From Anaeromyxobacter sp. Fw109-5 (GTDB lineage: Bacteria; Myxococcota; Myxococcia; Myxococcales; Anaeromyxobacteraceae): a DNA stretch of 64,000 bases. The notes beneath the pieces were generated by a model that was not told where the DNA came from, did not search any database, and was given only the letters and a program-made list of their open reading frames with translations. Positions 1 through 10,804 of this stretch are shown here, in pieces; positions within the stretch are counted from its first letter, which is position 1; each line of letters begins with the position of its first letter. A program made the position numbers and the translations under genes. The DNA is taken from contig NC_009675.1 of NCBI RefSeq assembly GCF_000017505.1, forward strand, positions 4,468,501 through 4,532,500, given 5' to 3'.

Positions 1-899
1 CGCGGAGTCGTCCACCAGGACAGCGCGACCATGAGGAGCATGCCCGCCTCCTGGACGCCCGCGGGGAGCCGGAGCGACCCCGCGGCGAGGAGCACCCCCA
101 CCACGCCCGCCAGGTAGAGGAAGTTGAGCCTGCCCGCGATCGAGAGCGGGACCTTGTGCGCCTCGGCCTGCTCGTCGAGGTCGCCCGGCGTGGCGATGTC
201 CTCCTTGCGGAAGATGGTCGAGTCCACGACGTAGAAGATCGCGACGAGCGCCCCGTTCACGAACAGCCACTCGAGCCAGAGGCGCATCGTCCAGAGGAAC
301 GGCACGCCGCGCAGGAAGCCGAGGAAGAGCGGCGGGTCGCCGAGGGGCGTGAGCAGCCCGCCCGCGTTGCTCACCACGAAGATGAAGAACACGACGACGT
401 GCGCCACGCGCTTCCGCACCGAGTTCGCGCGGAGGAGCGGCCGCACGAGCAGCATGGAGGCGCCGGTCGTGCCCACGATCGACGCGAGCACGGCGCCGAC
501 CGCGAGGAGCGCCGCGTTCAGGCCCGGCGTGCCGGAGAGCGTCCCCCGCAGGACGATGCCTCCCGCGATCACGAACAGCGCGCCGAGCAGCAGGATGAAC
601 GCGACGTACTCGTGAAGCGTGTGGAGCACGACCGTGTGATCGTGCGTGGCGATCCACGCGATCACCGGGATGCCGAGCACCGCGCTCAGGATGGCCTTGT
701 TGTGGTTGTGCTCCCAGAAGTGCGGCGCGACGAGCGGCATCACCGCGATGGCCAGCAGGATGAGCGCGAAGGGCGCGACGCTCCACAGCGGGAGGATCTC
801 CCCGAGCTGGGCGCCGGAGCTCGAGGCGAGCGCGGCGCCGGGTGCCGCCACCAGGGCGAGAGCGAAGGCAGCGAGCGAAGCGACGAGTGAGCGGGGCAT
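1..899 (-). CDS. CitMHS/ArsB-like sodium:proton antiporter (3' end outside window)
   Basis: The minus strand is open from an ATG at 899 to the window edge, about 299 codons. It begins with a signal-like hydrophobic stretch (MPRSLVASLAAFALALVAAP), followed by at least six hydrophobic segments. The phrases EHNHNKA, GTTGASMLLVRPLLR and SNAGGLLTPLGDPPLFLG are typical of the ion-transporter superfamily that includes CitMHS_2 and the UIT3-type Na+/H+ antiporters, with the Thr-Gly and Asn-Ala-Gly-Gly hairpins expected at the ion site. It is divergent from the acetate-permease-like operon, so the gap between them probably holds regulation for both. The substrate (Na+/H+ or an organic acid) cannot be fixed from the sequence. 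The C-terminal part is missing only because the window ends. Confidence 0.8.
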   Translation of the reverse strand, partial: MPRSLVASLAAFALALVAAPGAALASSSGAQLGEILPLWSVAPFALILLAIAVMPLVAPHFWEHNHNKAILSAVLGIPVIAWIATHDHTVVLHTLHEYVAFILLLGALFVIAGGIVLRGTLSGTPGLNAALLAVGAVLASIVGTTGASMLLVRPLLRANSVRKRVAHVVVFFIFVVSNAGGLLTPLGDPPLFLGFLRGVPFLWTMRLWLEWLFVNGALVAIFYVVDSTIFRKEDIATPGDLDEQAEAHKVPLSIAGRLNFLYLAGVVGVLLAAGSLRLPAGVQEAGMLLMVALSWWTTP

Positions 900-1338
900 G
901 GCGCCGCAAGTTACCACAGCCCGAAAGTCCTCGGCGCACATGTTGCGCGCATCGGCTGCGCGCGGCCTCGCGCCGCACGTTCGCGGAGAGACAAAGACCC
1001 CAGCGCCGCCCTGTCCACGGCAATGCACCGATTGACGGCGCAAATCGCAGGCAGGCTGCCAAACGCACGCCGCGATTCGTTGCGTTCAGCGCATGACTTG
1101 CGCGCATCGGATGCGTCGCGGAATTCCTGCCGGGTGCACGCGGCAATGTGGAGCCCAACGAGTGATCATTTTGCGCGCAAATACCTCGGTGATCCTGTCC
1201 AAAGCGCAAACCCTTGCGCTAGTCTCTCGACCTCAACGCTGGCGGAGGCGGAGCCCAGGACGCACCCTCGGTGCGACACCTTGCCACCGCCGAGCAGCAC
1301 CACTCCCGCCGGCGAGCCCGGCGGAATCGGAGGAGACG
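900..1338. promoter_or_regulatory. Divergent intergenic region with TGCGC-type dyads
   Basis: This 439-bp gap between divergent transporter genes is richer in A/T than its surroundings. It holds a perfect 12-bp palindrome, TTTGCGCGCAAA (1170-1181). It also holds a perfect 7-bp inverted repeat with a 4-bp loop, AGCGCAA/TTGCGCT (1203-1220). The 13-mer TTGCGCGCATCGG occurs twice as a direct repeat (943-955 and 1098-1110). All share a TTGCGC core, which suggests binding sites for one dimeric regulator serving both promoters. No clear -35/-10 pair was identified. Confidence 0.45.
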
Positions 1339-1677
1339 ATGGCGGATTCTGCGGTTTCCCTCAGGCGCGACGGCCGCGCCAAGAGCGCTCACGAGGTGAT
1401 CGAGTCGAGCGACTTCAAGCAGCTCGTGAAGAAGCGCTGGACCGTGAGCATGGTCCTCCTCGCGCTGCTCTTCGTGGGCTACTACGGCTTCATCCTGCTG
1501 GTCGCGACGGCCAAGGACTTCGTGAACACCAAGGTCGGCGAGGTCACCACCCTCGCCATCCCGCTCGGGCTGGGCGCCATCGTCCTCGCGTTCACCCTCA
1601 CCGCGATCTACGTGGCGTGGGCGAACAAGTCCTACGACCCCGAGGTCGAGCGGCTCCGCTCGCAGCTGCGGCAGTAG
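1339..1677 (+). CDS. DUF485 small inner-membrane protein (YjcH-like)
   Basis: A 112-residue protein starts at the ATG at 1339, chosen because GGAGGAG (1329-1335) sits just upstream; the longer open frame to 1093 lacks such a site. Residues about 35-58 and 70-95 form two membrane helices. The pattern (SxDFKxLVKKRWxVS ... FVGYYGFILLVA ... IPLGLGAIVLAFTLTAIYV ... ANKSYDPEVERLR) is the DUF485 family signature. Family members are almost always encoded directly before an ActP-type sodium:solute symporter, as here (24-bp gap), and are thought to assist that permease. Co-transcription with the next gene is likely. Confidence 0.9.
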   Translation: MADSAVSLRRDGRAKSAHEVIESSDFKQLVKKRWTVSMVLLALLFVGYYGFILLVATAKDFVNTKVGEVTTLAIPLGLGAIVLAFTLTAIYVAWANKSYDPEVERLRSQLRQ

Positions 1678-1701
1678 CCCTCCTCACCCACAGGAACCTT
1701 C

Positions 1702-3321
1702 ATGACCTCGATCGACGCGATCCAGGCCGTCCTCCTCACGCAGGCCGCCACCGCCCCCGCGCCGGCAGCCGAGCAGATGCAGTCCTCGCTCGGCTCCCCG
1801 TCGCTGATGTCCATCCTCTTCTTCTTCATCATCGTCGCGGTGACGCTCGTCATCACGTACTGGGCGGCCCGGAAGACGAAGACCTCCTCCGAGTTCTACG
1901 CGGCCGGCCGCAGCGTCTCGGCGCTCCAGAACGGGTTCGCGCTCGCAGGCGACTACATGTCCGCGGCGTCGTTCCTCGGCATCTCCGGCATGGTCGCCCT
2001 CAAGGGCTACGACGGCATGATCTACGCGACCGGCTGGCTCGTCGGCTGGCCCGCGCTCATGTTCCTCGTCGCCGAGCCGCTGCGGAACCTCGGCAAGTTC
2101 ACCTTCGCCGACGTGGTCGCCTTCCGGCTGCGGCAGAAGCCGGTCCGCATCGCCGCCGCGATCGGCGGCATCCTGACGGTGCTCTTCTACACGATCGCGC
2201 AGATGGTCGGGTCGGGCGCCCTCATCCAGCTCATGTTCGGCCTCAAGTACGAGTACGCCGAGCTGATCGTCGGCGTGGTGATGCTCGCCTACGTGCTCTT
2301 CGGCGGCATGCTCGCCACCACCTGGGTGCAGATCATCAAGGCCGGCCTCCTCCTGTTCGGCGCGAGCCTCCTCACGGTCCTCGTGCTGGCGAAGTTCGGC
2401 TTCAACCCGGGCAACCTCTACTCCGCCGTGGTCGCGAAGTACGGCCAGGTGGCGCTCGAGCCGGGCGGCATCGTCGCGAGCCCGCTCGAGGCGGTCTCGC
2501 TCGGCCTCGCCCTCATGTTCGGCCTCCTCGGGCTGCCGCACATCCTGATGCGCTTCTACACGGTGCCCGACGCCAAGGCGGCCCGGAAGTCGGTGCTCTA
2601 CGCCACCGGCCTCATCGGCTACTTCTACGTCATCATCCCCATCGTGGGCTTCGGCGCGGCGGTGCTCCTGCCCGGCGGCCGCAGCACCATCACCGGGTTC
2701 GACGCCGGCGGCAACATGACCGCCCCGCTCCTCGCCGAGCTCCTCGGCGGCACCGCGTTCCTCGGCTTCATCGCGGCGGTCGCGTTCGCCACCATCCTCG
2801 CCGTGGTCGCCGGCCTCACCCTCGCCGGCGCGTCGGCCTACTCGCACGACATCTACGTGAACGTCATCAAGGGCGGGAAGGCGACGGAGGAGGAGCAGGT
2901 CAAGGCCGCCAAGACCGCGACCATCATCTTCGGCGTGGTGGCGGTCGGCCTGGGCATCCTCTTCAAGGGCCAGAACGTCGCGTTCATGGTCGGCCTCGCG
3001 TTCGCGATCGCCGCCAGCGCCAACTTCCCGGCGCTCCTCATGTCGATCGTGTGGAAGCGCTTCACGACGCAGGGCGCGGTCTGGTCGATCCTCGTCGGCG
3101 CGTTCAGCTCCTGCGCGATGATCGTGCTCTCCAAGACGGTCTGGGTGGACGTCTTCGGCTTCGCGCACGCCATCTTCCCGATGAAGAACCCGGCCATCTT
3201 CTCGATGACGGGCGCCTTCGCGGTCGGCATCCTGGTCTCGCTGCTCACCCCCGAGCGCGAGGCGCAGGAGAAGTTCGAGGACGAGAAGCTCCGCACGTAC
3301 CTCGGCGTCGGCGCCGAGTAG
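1702..3321 (+). CDS. actP: Sodium:solute symporter, acetate permease ActP-like
   Basis: This 539-residue integral membrane protein has about 13 predicted helices and an N-terminal cleavable-looking segment. Sequence blocks FYAAGRSVSALQNGFALAGDYMSAASFLG and GLLGLPHILMRFYTVPDAKAAR are characteristic of the SSS family subgroup containing cation/acetate symporter ActP. It probably imports acetate or another short monocarboxylate with Na+. It follows the DUF485 gene and ends 19 bp before a strong intrinsic terminator, so the two genes form a complete transcription unit. Substrate preference is inferred from family and from the DUF485 partner. Confidence 0.88.
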   Translation: MTSIDAIQAVLLTQAATAPAPAAEQMQSSLGSPSLMSILFFFIIVAVTLVITYWAARKTKTSSEFYAAGRSVSALQNGFALAGDYMSAASFLGISGMVALKGYDGMIYATGWLVGWPALMFLVAEPLRNLGKFTFADVVAFRLRQKPVRIAAAIGGILTVLFYTIAQMVGSGALIQLMFGLKYEYAELIVGVVMLAYVLFGGMLATTWVQIIKAGLLLFGASLLTVLVLAKFGFNPGNLYSAVVAKYGQVALEPGGIVASPLEAVSLGLALMFGLLGLPHILMRFYTVPDAKAARKSVLYATGLIGYFYVIIPIVGFGAAVLLPGGRSTITGFDAGGNMTAPLLAELLGGTAFLGFIAAVAFATILAVVAGLTLAGASAYSHDIYVNVIKGGKATEEEQVKAAKTATIIFGVVAVGLGILFKGQNVAFMVGLAFAIAASANFPALLMSIVWKRFTTQGAVWSILVGAFSSCAMIVLSKTVWVDVFGFAHAIFPMKNPAIFSMTGAFAVGILVSLLTPEREAQEKFEDEKLRTYLGVGAE

Positions 3322-3339
3322 GTCCGCGCAGCAGCTCCG

Positions 3340-3382
3340 CCGCGGCCGGCGTCCCCAGGGCGCCGGCCGCGGTCTCTTTTTT
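3340..3382 (+). terminator. Intrinsic terminator after the actP operon
   Basis: A perfect 12-bp GC stem (CCGCGGCCGGCG at 3340-3351, complement at 3361-3372) with a 9-nt loop is followed by TCTCTTTTTT (3373-3382). This is the clearest rho-independent terminator in the window and closes the DUF485-actP unit. Confidence 0.93.
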
Positions 3383-3452
3383 CGAACGGCTCGCCGGGCT
3401 CATCGTCATGGCCGTGCCCGCTTGCGTCGTTCCGGCTGGCTCGCGGTTCGAC

Positions 3453-3527
3453 ACAGGCTCACCGCGAACGCATCTCCTGATCCGCTCGCCCTGACCCCTC
3501 GACAGGCTCGGGGGAAGGGCGAGCGGG
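3453..3527. repeat. REP-like palindromes (GAGCCTGTCGA core family)
   Basis: An 11-bp inverted repeat, CCGCTCGCCCT (3482-3492) and AGGGCGAGCGG (3516-3526), surrounds the core TCGACAGGCTC. A second copy of a related core, TTCGACACAGGCTCA, flanked by CGCGGT/ACCGCG, lies just upstream. The same stem and core in opposite orientation recur at 42801-42833. Position between two convergent genes is typical of REP elements. Confidence 0.7.
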
Positions 3528-3553
3528 ATGGCTCGATCGGAGGGACCGCGCCA

Positions 3554-5239
3554 TCAAAAGCGTCGGTACTCCCCGTCGTGCGCGGCCGCCGCCGCGAGCG
3601 ACGCCTCCGCGGGAGCGGCGGACCGGCCGGCCACGGGCAGCGCGGGGACCGCGCGCGGGGCGGCCCGCCTGGGCTCCGCGGGGGGCGCGGGCTTGGCGTT
3701 CGACGCCCTCGGGGCCGGCGCCGGCCTGGGCGTCCCCAGGCCCGCGATCTCGAAGAAGGCGGTGAGCTGCTGGAGCGCCTCGGCCTGCGAGGCCATCTCC
3801 TCCGCGGTCGAGCTGAGCTCCTCGGCCGCCGACGCGTTCCGCTGCGTCACCTGGTCGACCACGCCCATGGCGCGGGCGACCTGCTCCACGCCCGCCGACT
3901 GCTCCTGCGAGGCGGCGGCGACCTCCTGCACGAGCTCCGCCGTCCGGCGGATCGCCGGCACCAGCGCGGCGATGAGCGACCCGGACCGCTGCGCGACGTC
4001 CACGCTCGTCGTCGCCATGGCGCCGATCTCCTTGGCCGCCTTCTGCGAGCGCTCCGCGAGCTTGCGCACCTCGGTCGCGACGACGGCGAAGCCCTTGCCG
4101 TGCTCCCCCGCGCGCGCCGCCTCGATCGCGGCGTTCAGCGCGAGCAGGTTCGTCTGGTACGCGATCTCCTCCACGATCGAGATCCGGTCGGCGATGGCGC
4201 TCATCGCCTCGACGGTCTCGCGGACCGCCGCGGCCCCCTCCTCCGCGTTGCGCGCCCCGCCCTTCGCCGTCGCCTCGGTGCGCATCGAGCTCTCGGCGTT
4301 CTGGGCGATCGAGGCGTTCATCTCCTCGAGCGAGCTCGTGGTCTCCTCCACGCTCGCGGCCTGCTCGCCGGTGCCCTGCGAGAGCGCCTGCGCCGTCTCG
4401 GACACCTGGGCGGAGGCGCTCGAGAGCGCCTCGGCGCCGGCCCGCACCTCGCCGATGACCTGCGCCAGCCGCGACGTCATCTCGGCCATCGCCGACTGCA
4501 GCCGCCCGAGCTCGTCCCGCCCGTCCACCTCGATGCGGGAGGTGAGGTCCCCCCCGGCGATCCGCTGCGCCGCGTCGACCGCGCGCGCCAGCGGCGAGGT
4601 GATGGAGCGCGTGACGAGCGCGGCGACGACGGCGGCGAGCAGCGCGGCGAGCGCCACGAGCGCGACGGTGACGTCGCGCGCCGAGCGCTGGATCGCGGCC
4701 GCGCCCTCGACCCCGCTCGCGACCTCCCGCGCGGTCTCGGCGATGAGCCGGCCGCACGCCGCCTCGAGCCGCTCCAGGACCGGGAACACGTCCGCCTGCG
4801 CCGCGCGCGCCGCGCCGGCCCGATCGGCGCCCGCCAGGAGCTGCTCGACGCGCTCGTGCTGCTCCTCCACGAGAGGCAGGAGGGCGCGCACCTCGGCGAC
4901 CTCCACGCGCTCGGCGTCGAGCAGCTGCCCGGTGCCCTCCAGGGCGGCGAGCTCCTCGATCGCCTCGGCCCGATGGTCGTCGATCTTGGCGATGGCGCGC
5001 CGGACGTGGGCGTCGTCCTCGGCGATGAGCAGGTCGCCCAGCCCGATGCGGATCTCCATCGCCATGTGGCCGACGGCGCGGGCGTGCTCCGCCCTGGCGT
5101 AGAGCACGCCCGTGATCCTCTCGGTCGCCTGGCCGATCCGCGACATGGCCCCGACCCCGAGCGCTCCAGCGCCGAGGACGAAGGCGCAGAGGGCGGCGAA
5201 TGCGATCCCGAGACGAGTGCCGATACCGAGCTTCCTCAC
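3554..5239 (-). CDS. Methyl-accepting chemotaxis protein
   Basis: A 561-residue transmembrane receptor. A GTG start at 5239 is preferred over the upstream in-frame ATG (5254) because GGGAGGT lies at the right distance before the GTG. A membrane helix is at about residues 7-30, a periplasmic four-helix-bundle-like domain runs to about 190, then come a second helix, a HAMP segment ([19 protein letters not shown]) and the cytoplasmic signalling hairpin with its conserved tip ([20 protein letters not shown]). The tip binds CheA and CheW. After the hairpin comes a roughly 60-residue Pro/Ala-rich tail ending in DGEYRRF, resembling a CheR/CheB tether. No che genes are nearby, so it is an orphan receptor. 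Confidence 0.93.
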   Translation of the reverse strand: MRKLGIGTRLGIAFAALCAFVLGAGALGVGAMSRIGQATERITGVLYARAEHARAVGHMAMEIRIGLGDLLIAEDDAHVRRAIAKIDDHRAEAIEELAALEGTGQLLDAERVEVAEVRALLPLVEEQHERVEQLLAGADRAGAARAAQADVFPVLERLEAACGRLIAETAREVASGVEGAAAIQRSARDVTVALVALAALLAAVVAALVTRSITSPLARAVDAAQRIAGGDLTSRIEVDGRDELGRLQSAMAEMTSRLAQVIGEVRAGAEALSSASAQVSETAQALSQGTGEQAASVEETTSSLEEMNASIAQNAESSMRTEATAKGGARNAEEGAAAVRETVEAMSAIADRISIVEEIAYQTNLLALNAAIEAARAGEHGKGFAVVATEVRKLAERSQKAAKEIGAMATTSVDVAQRSGSLIAALVPAIRRTAELVQEVAAASQEQSAGVEQVARAMGVVDQVTQRNASAAEELSSTAEEMASQAEALQQLTAFFEIAGLGTPRPAPAPRASNAKPAPPAEPRRAAPRAVPALPVAGRSAAPAEASLAAAAAHDGEYRRF

Positions 5240-5622
5240 TGTGTGACCTCCCATGGCGCTGGCCGCGGTCCCCCTTTGCCGGGTACGTGCCGCCCGAGCG
5301 TGACACGTCGCCGCATGGGCGCAGGGTGAAGTGGAGCGGAATCACACCGGTTTGCGGCGCTCTCGGGCCGACCACGGGGGCGGGTGGCTCAAAACCCCGG
5401 GTCCCCTTCCGGGTGCACGGAGCGGCACCGTGTAGTGACCCCGACCCTCGGAGCCGAGCGAGCGCCCGGTCGATGAACGCGCGTCATCACAGCGATCAGC
5501 CCGCTCCAAGCCGTCGCCATCCCTCGCGCTCTCGATCGCGGGGATGGTTCCAAAGGCGAAGCGGGTTCCACCTGCGCAGTGCGGGTACTGGGCGAGATCC
5601 CGGTCCCAGGCCCGGAGGTCGG
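5240..5622. other. Divergent intergenic region, no gene seen
   Basis: This 383-bp gap separates the divergent chemoreceptor and phosphatase genes. It should contain both promoters, but no convincing -35/-10 pair, dyad or RNA structure was found. Confidence 0.5.
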
Positions 5623-6951
5623 ATGAACACACGGCTGCTCCTGCTCTTGACCACCTTCGCCGCCACGACCGCGGTCGCCGCGCCGTCGCAGGTGCACCTC
5701 GGCTGGCAGGGTCCCACGGACACCACGATGACGGTGACGTGGCGATCGACCGAGCCGACGGGCGTCGTCGAGTACGGGAAGGACGGTGGGTACGGGCAGG
5801 TGCAGCCGGCGGTGTCCGTCGCGTACGAAGGCACGTATCTCCACGAGGCGCAGCTCACCGGCCTGGAGCCGGGTACGGAGTACCGCTACCGCTGCGGCGT
5901 GGACCAGGCCTGGTCGCCCGACCGCGTGTTCGCCACGGCGCCCGCGCCCTCGGCGACCGCGAGCTTCCGCTTCGCGGCGTACGGCGACAGCCGCACGGAC
6001 GACGCCGCCCGCGCGCGCGTGCGAGCCGCGGTCGAGCGCGCGCGCCCGGCGTTCTCGCTCGACTCCGGCGACCTCGTGGACAGCGGCGGCGTCCAGGCCC
6101 TGTGGGATCAGTGGTTCACGACCATGGAGCCGCTCGTCGCCACGAGCCCGTTCGTCTCGGCGGTCGGCAACCACGACGTCGGCAGCCGCTTCTTCCGGCA
6201 GTTCCCGCTGCCCCGTCACGCGCCCGCCGCGACGGGGTACGACGACGAGGCGTACTTCTCCTTCGACTACGGGAACACCCACCTCGTCGTGCTCTACTCC
6301 GAGTCCGGGAGCGCGGGCGACGCGCAGGAGCAGTGGCTCGAGGCGGACCTCGCCCGCGCCGCGGCGAATCCGGCCGTCCGCTGGACGGTGGTGACGTTCC
6401 ACCGGCCGCCGTACTCCTCCGGCAGCCACGGCAGCGACACCGGCCTGCGCGATCGCTGGGGCCCCGTCTTCGAGCGGTACGGCGTGGATCTGGTGTTCAA
6501 CGGGCACGACCATCACTACGAGCGCAGCCACCCGATGGCGGGCGGGGAGCGCGCCACGCAGGGCGGCGTCACCTACGTCGTGACCGGCGGCGCGGGCGCG
6601 CCCGTGTACTCCGTGGGCGCGAGCGCCTTCACCGCCTTCTCGCGCTCGGTCCACCACTTCGTGGAGGTGGACGTGACGGCGAACACGCTCTCCCTGGAGG
6701 CGCGGGACGTGGACGGAGTCGTGTTCGACACCCTCGTCCTCACGCACCCCTCGCCGCTCGCGGAGCCGCCCGCCGATGCCGGCCCGCCGCCGGACGGCTC
6801 GGGACAGGCCGGCGCGCCCATCCCGCTGCCCGCCTCGCCGGCCCGGGTCATCGCCGCCCGCAGCGGCTGCGGGCTCGGCGGTGGCGCCGCGACCCTCACC
6901 TCGCTCCTCGCGCTCGCCGCCGCCGGCGCCCTCCGCAGGCGGCACCGATGA
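5623..6951 (+). CDS. Secreted purple-acid-phosphatase-like metallophosphoesterase with MYXO-CTERM-like tail
   Basis: A 442-residue exported protein. The ATG at 5623 is chosen for its GGAGGT (5614-5619) and a following signal peptide cleaved near TAVAAPSQ. A fibronectin-like N-domain (residues about 20-105) precedes a calcineurin-like phosphoesterase domain. Visible metal-ligand motifs are GDSR, GDLVDSGG, GNHDV, TFHRPPYSSGSHG and GHDHHYERSHP, in the order of purple acid phosphatases. The C-terminus has a Pro-rich spacer, a Gly-Cys-Gly, a hydrophobic helix and RRRHR, the architecture of MYXO-CTERM sorting signals. The protein is therefore probably an outer-surface phosphomonoesterase or phosphodiesterase. 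Its stop overlaps the next start (ATGA). Confidence 0.88.
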   Translation: MNTRLLLLLTTFAATTAVAAPSQVHLGWQGPTDTTMTVTWRSTEPTGVVEYGKDGGYGQVQPAVSVAYEGTYLHEAQLTGLEPGTEYRYRCGVDQAWSPDRVFATAPAPSATASFRFAAYGDSRTDDAARARVRAAVERARPAFSLDSGDLVDSGGVQALWDQWFTTMEPLVATSPFVSAVGNHDVGSRFFRQFPLPRHAPAATGYDDEAYFSFDYGNTHLVVLYSESGSAGDAQEQWLEADLARAAANPAVRWTVVTFHRPPYSSGSHGSDTGLRDRWGPVFERYGVDLVFNGHDHHYERSHPMAGGERATQGGVTYVVTGGAGAPVYSVGASAFTAFSRSVHHFVEVDVTANTLSLEARDVDGVVFDTLVLTHPSPLAEPPADAGPPPDGSGQAGAPIPLPASPARVIAARSGCGLGGGAATLTSLLALAAAGALRRRHR

Positions 6952-7667
6952 GCGCGCCTCGGACCCGCTGCGCCCGCCCCTCCGCCCGGTTCCGCCCGCG
7001 GCGCGCGGCCTGGGCCGCCGCGGACGCCGGGGCGCGGGAGCGCCCCCCTGGACCCGCCGCCGCGCGCGCGCCGGTCGCCGCCTGCGCCACGGTGCTCGCC
7101 CTGTGCTTCACGTACGCCTTCGTGCGCTACGTGGTGTTCCACGGCGAGCCGCTCGCGAGCGTGCCGCTGTACGTGACGAACAAGGCGGTCGCCCTCGGGG
7201 CGGCGCTGCTCATCGCGGCGGCGGCGGCTCGGCCACACGCCGGCTGGGCGCGGGGGGCCCGGTCGGCGGGCCTCTGCGGAGCGGCGCTCCACGCCCTCGC
7301 GTCGGCGGTGCTCCTCGATCCGGCGTACCTCCCGAAGCTGCACGGGCCGGGCGGCCGCCTGAGCGGGTGGGCCGAGCTCGCGATCCTCGGCGGAGCCGGC
7401 GCGCTGGTGGCCTTCGGGGCGCTGAAGCTCGCGCGGCCGCCGGGGGCTCCCCCACGCGTCGCGCGCCGGGTGGCGCACGTCGCCCTGGCGATCGTGGGGG
7501 TGCACTGCGCGGCCCTCGGCGCGCGCGGGTGGATGACGCCCGCGGCCTGGCCGGGCGGGCTGCCACCGATCACGCTCCTTGGCTTCCTCGCGGTCCTGGC
7601 CGGGCTCGCCGCCGCGGCGGCGGAGGCCCGGCGGTCGGCGCCGCGCCCCGCTTCGCCCCCGCGCTGA
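6948..7667 (+). CDS. Hypothetical multi-pass membrane protein
   Basis: The protein is 239 residues long. Its ATG at 6948 overlaps the phosphatase stop by four bases, implying translational coupling. After a basic, Arg-rich N-terminal 45 residues, six hydrophobic helices are visible, including VAACATVLALCFTYAFVRYV, AVALGAALLIAAAAA and TLLGFLAVLAGLAAAAA. A short loop FHGEPLASVPLYVTNKAVAL follows the first helix. No family was recognised and no catalytic motif stands out. The tight coupling suggests a role linked to the exported phosphatase, but this is only positional inference. Confidence 0.75.
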   Translation: MSAPRTRCARPSARFRPRRAAWAAADAGARERPPGPAAARAPVAACATVLALCFTYAFVRYVVFHGEPLASVPLYVTNKAVALGAALLIAAAAARPHAGWARGARSAGLCGAALHALASAVLLDPAYLPKLHGPGGRLSGWAELAILGGAGALVAFGALKLARPPGAPPRVARRVAHVALAIVGVHCAALGARGWMTPAAWPGGLPPITLLGFLAVLAGLAAAAAEARRSAPRPASPPR

Positions 7668-7695
7668 GAGGGCGAGCGCCGCTGCCGCGGCGCCG

Positions 7696-10411
<2,716 letters not shown>

Positions 10412-10515
10412 GTCTCGAGGATGCGCATCCGGGGCGCCCGCGGCGGGGCGGTGCGACCGAGCTCCCCGGCGTTATGAGGCAGAGCATGACCCGGGCCGGG
10501 GGTGAGGGAGAGACG

Positions 10516-10800
10516 ATGTTCCGGACGACACAGAGCGTGACGGAGATCCGGCGCTGGGCCGAGTCGCGGGACGGGCGCCCCTGCCGCGACGAGGGGAGCG
10601 GGCGCCTCGGCATCGCGCTGCCAGGGCAGCCTTGCGAGGCTCGCGAGGTCGGCTGGGACGAGTTCGAGGTCGCCTTCCGCGTCACCGGCTGCGTGTTCCT
10701 GTACGAGGACGCCCCGGGGTCGCGCCGCCTGTTCGTGGGATCTCCGGACGACGCGCGCGCCTGGATGCGCGTGGCGTGCGCGCCCGCGGCGCGGCCGTGA
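10516..10800 (+). CDS. Small hypothetical protein
   Basis: A 94-residue protein, with the ATG at 10516 preferred because GAGGGAGA sits just upstream (10504-10511). It starts MFRTTQSVTEIRRWAESRDGRPCRDE and contains two Cys (residues about 21 and 36) and a compact alpha/beta-like pattern (GWDEFEVAFRVTGCVFLYEDAPG...RRLFVGSPDDARAWM). It is soluble and carries no recognised domain. Codon use matches its neighbours, so it appears to be a genuine native gene of unknown role. Confidence 0.65.
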   Translation: MFRTTQSVTEIRRWAESRDGRPCRDEGSGRLGIALPGQPCEAREVGWDEFEVAFRVTGCVFLYEDAPGSRRLFVGSPDDARAWMRVACAPAARP

Positions 10801-10804
10801 TCCG

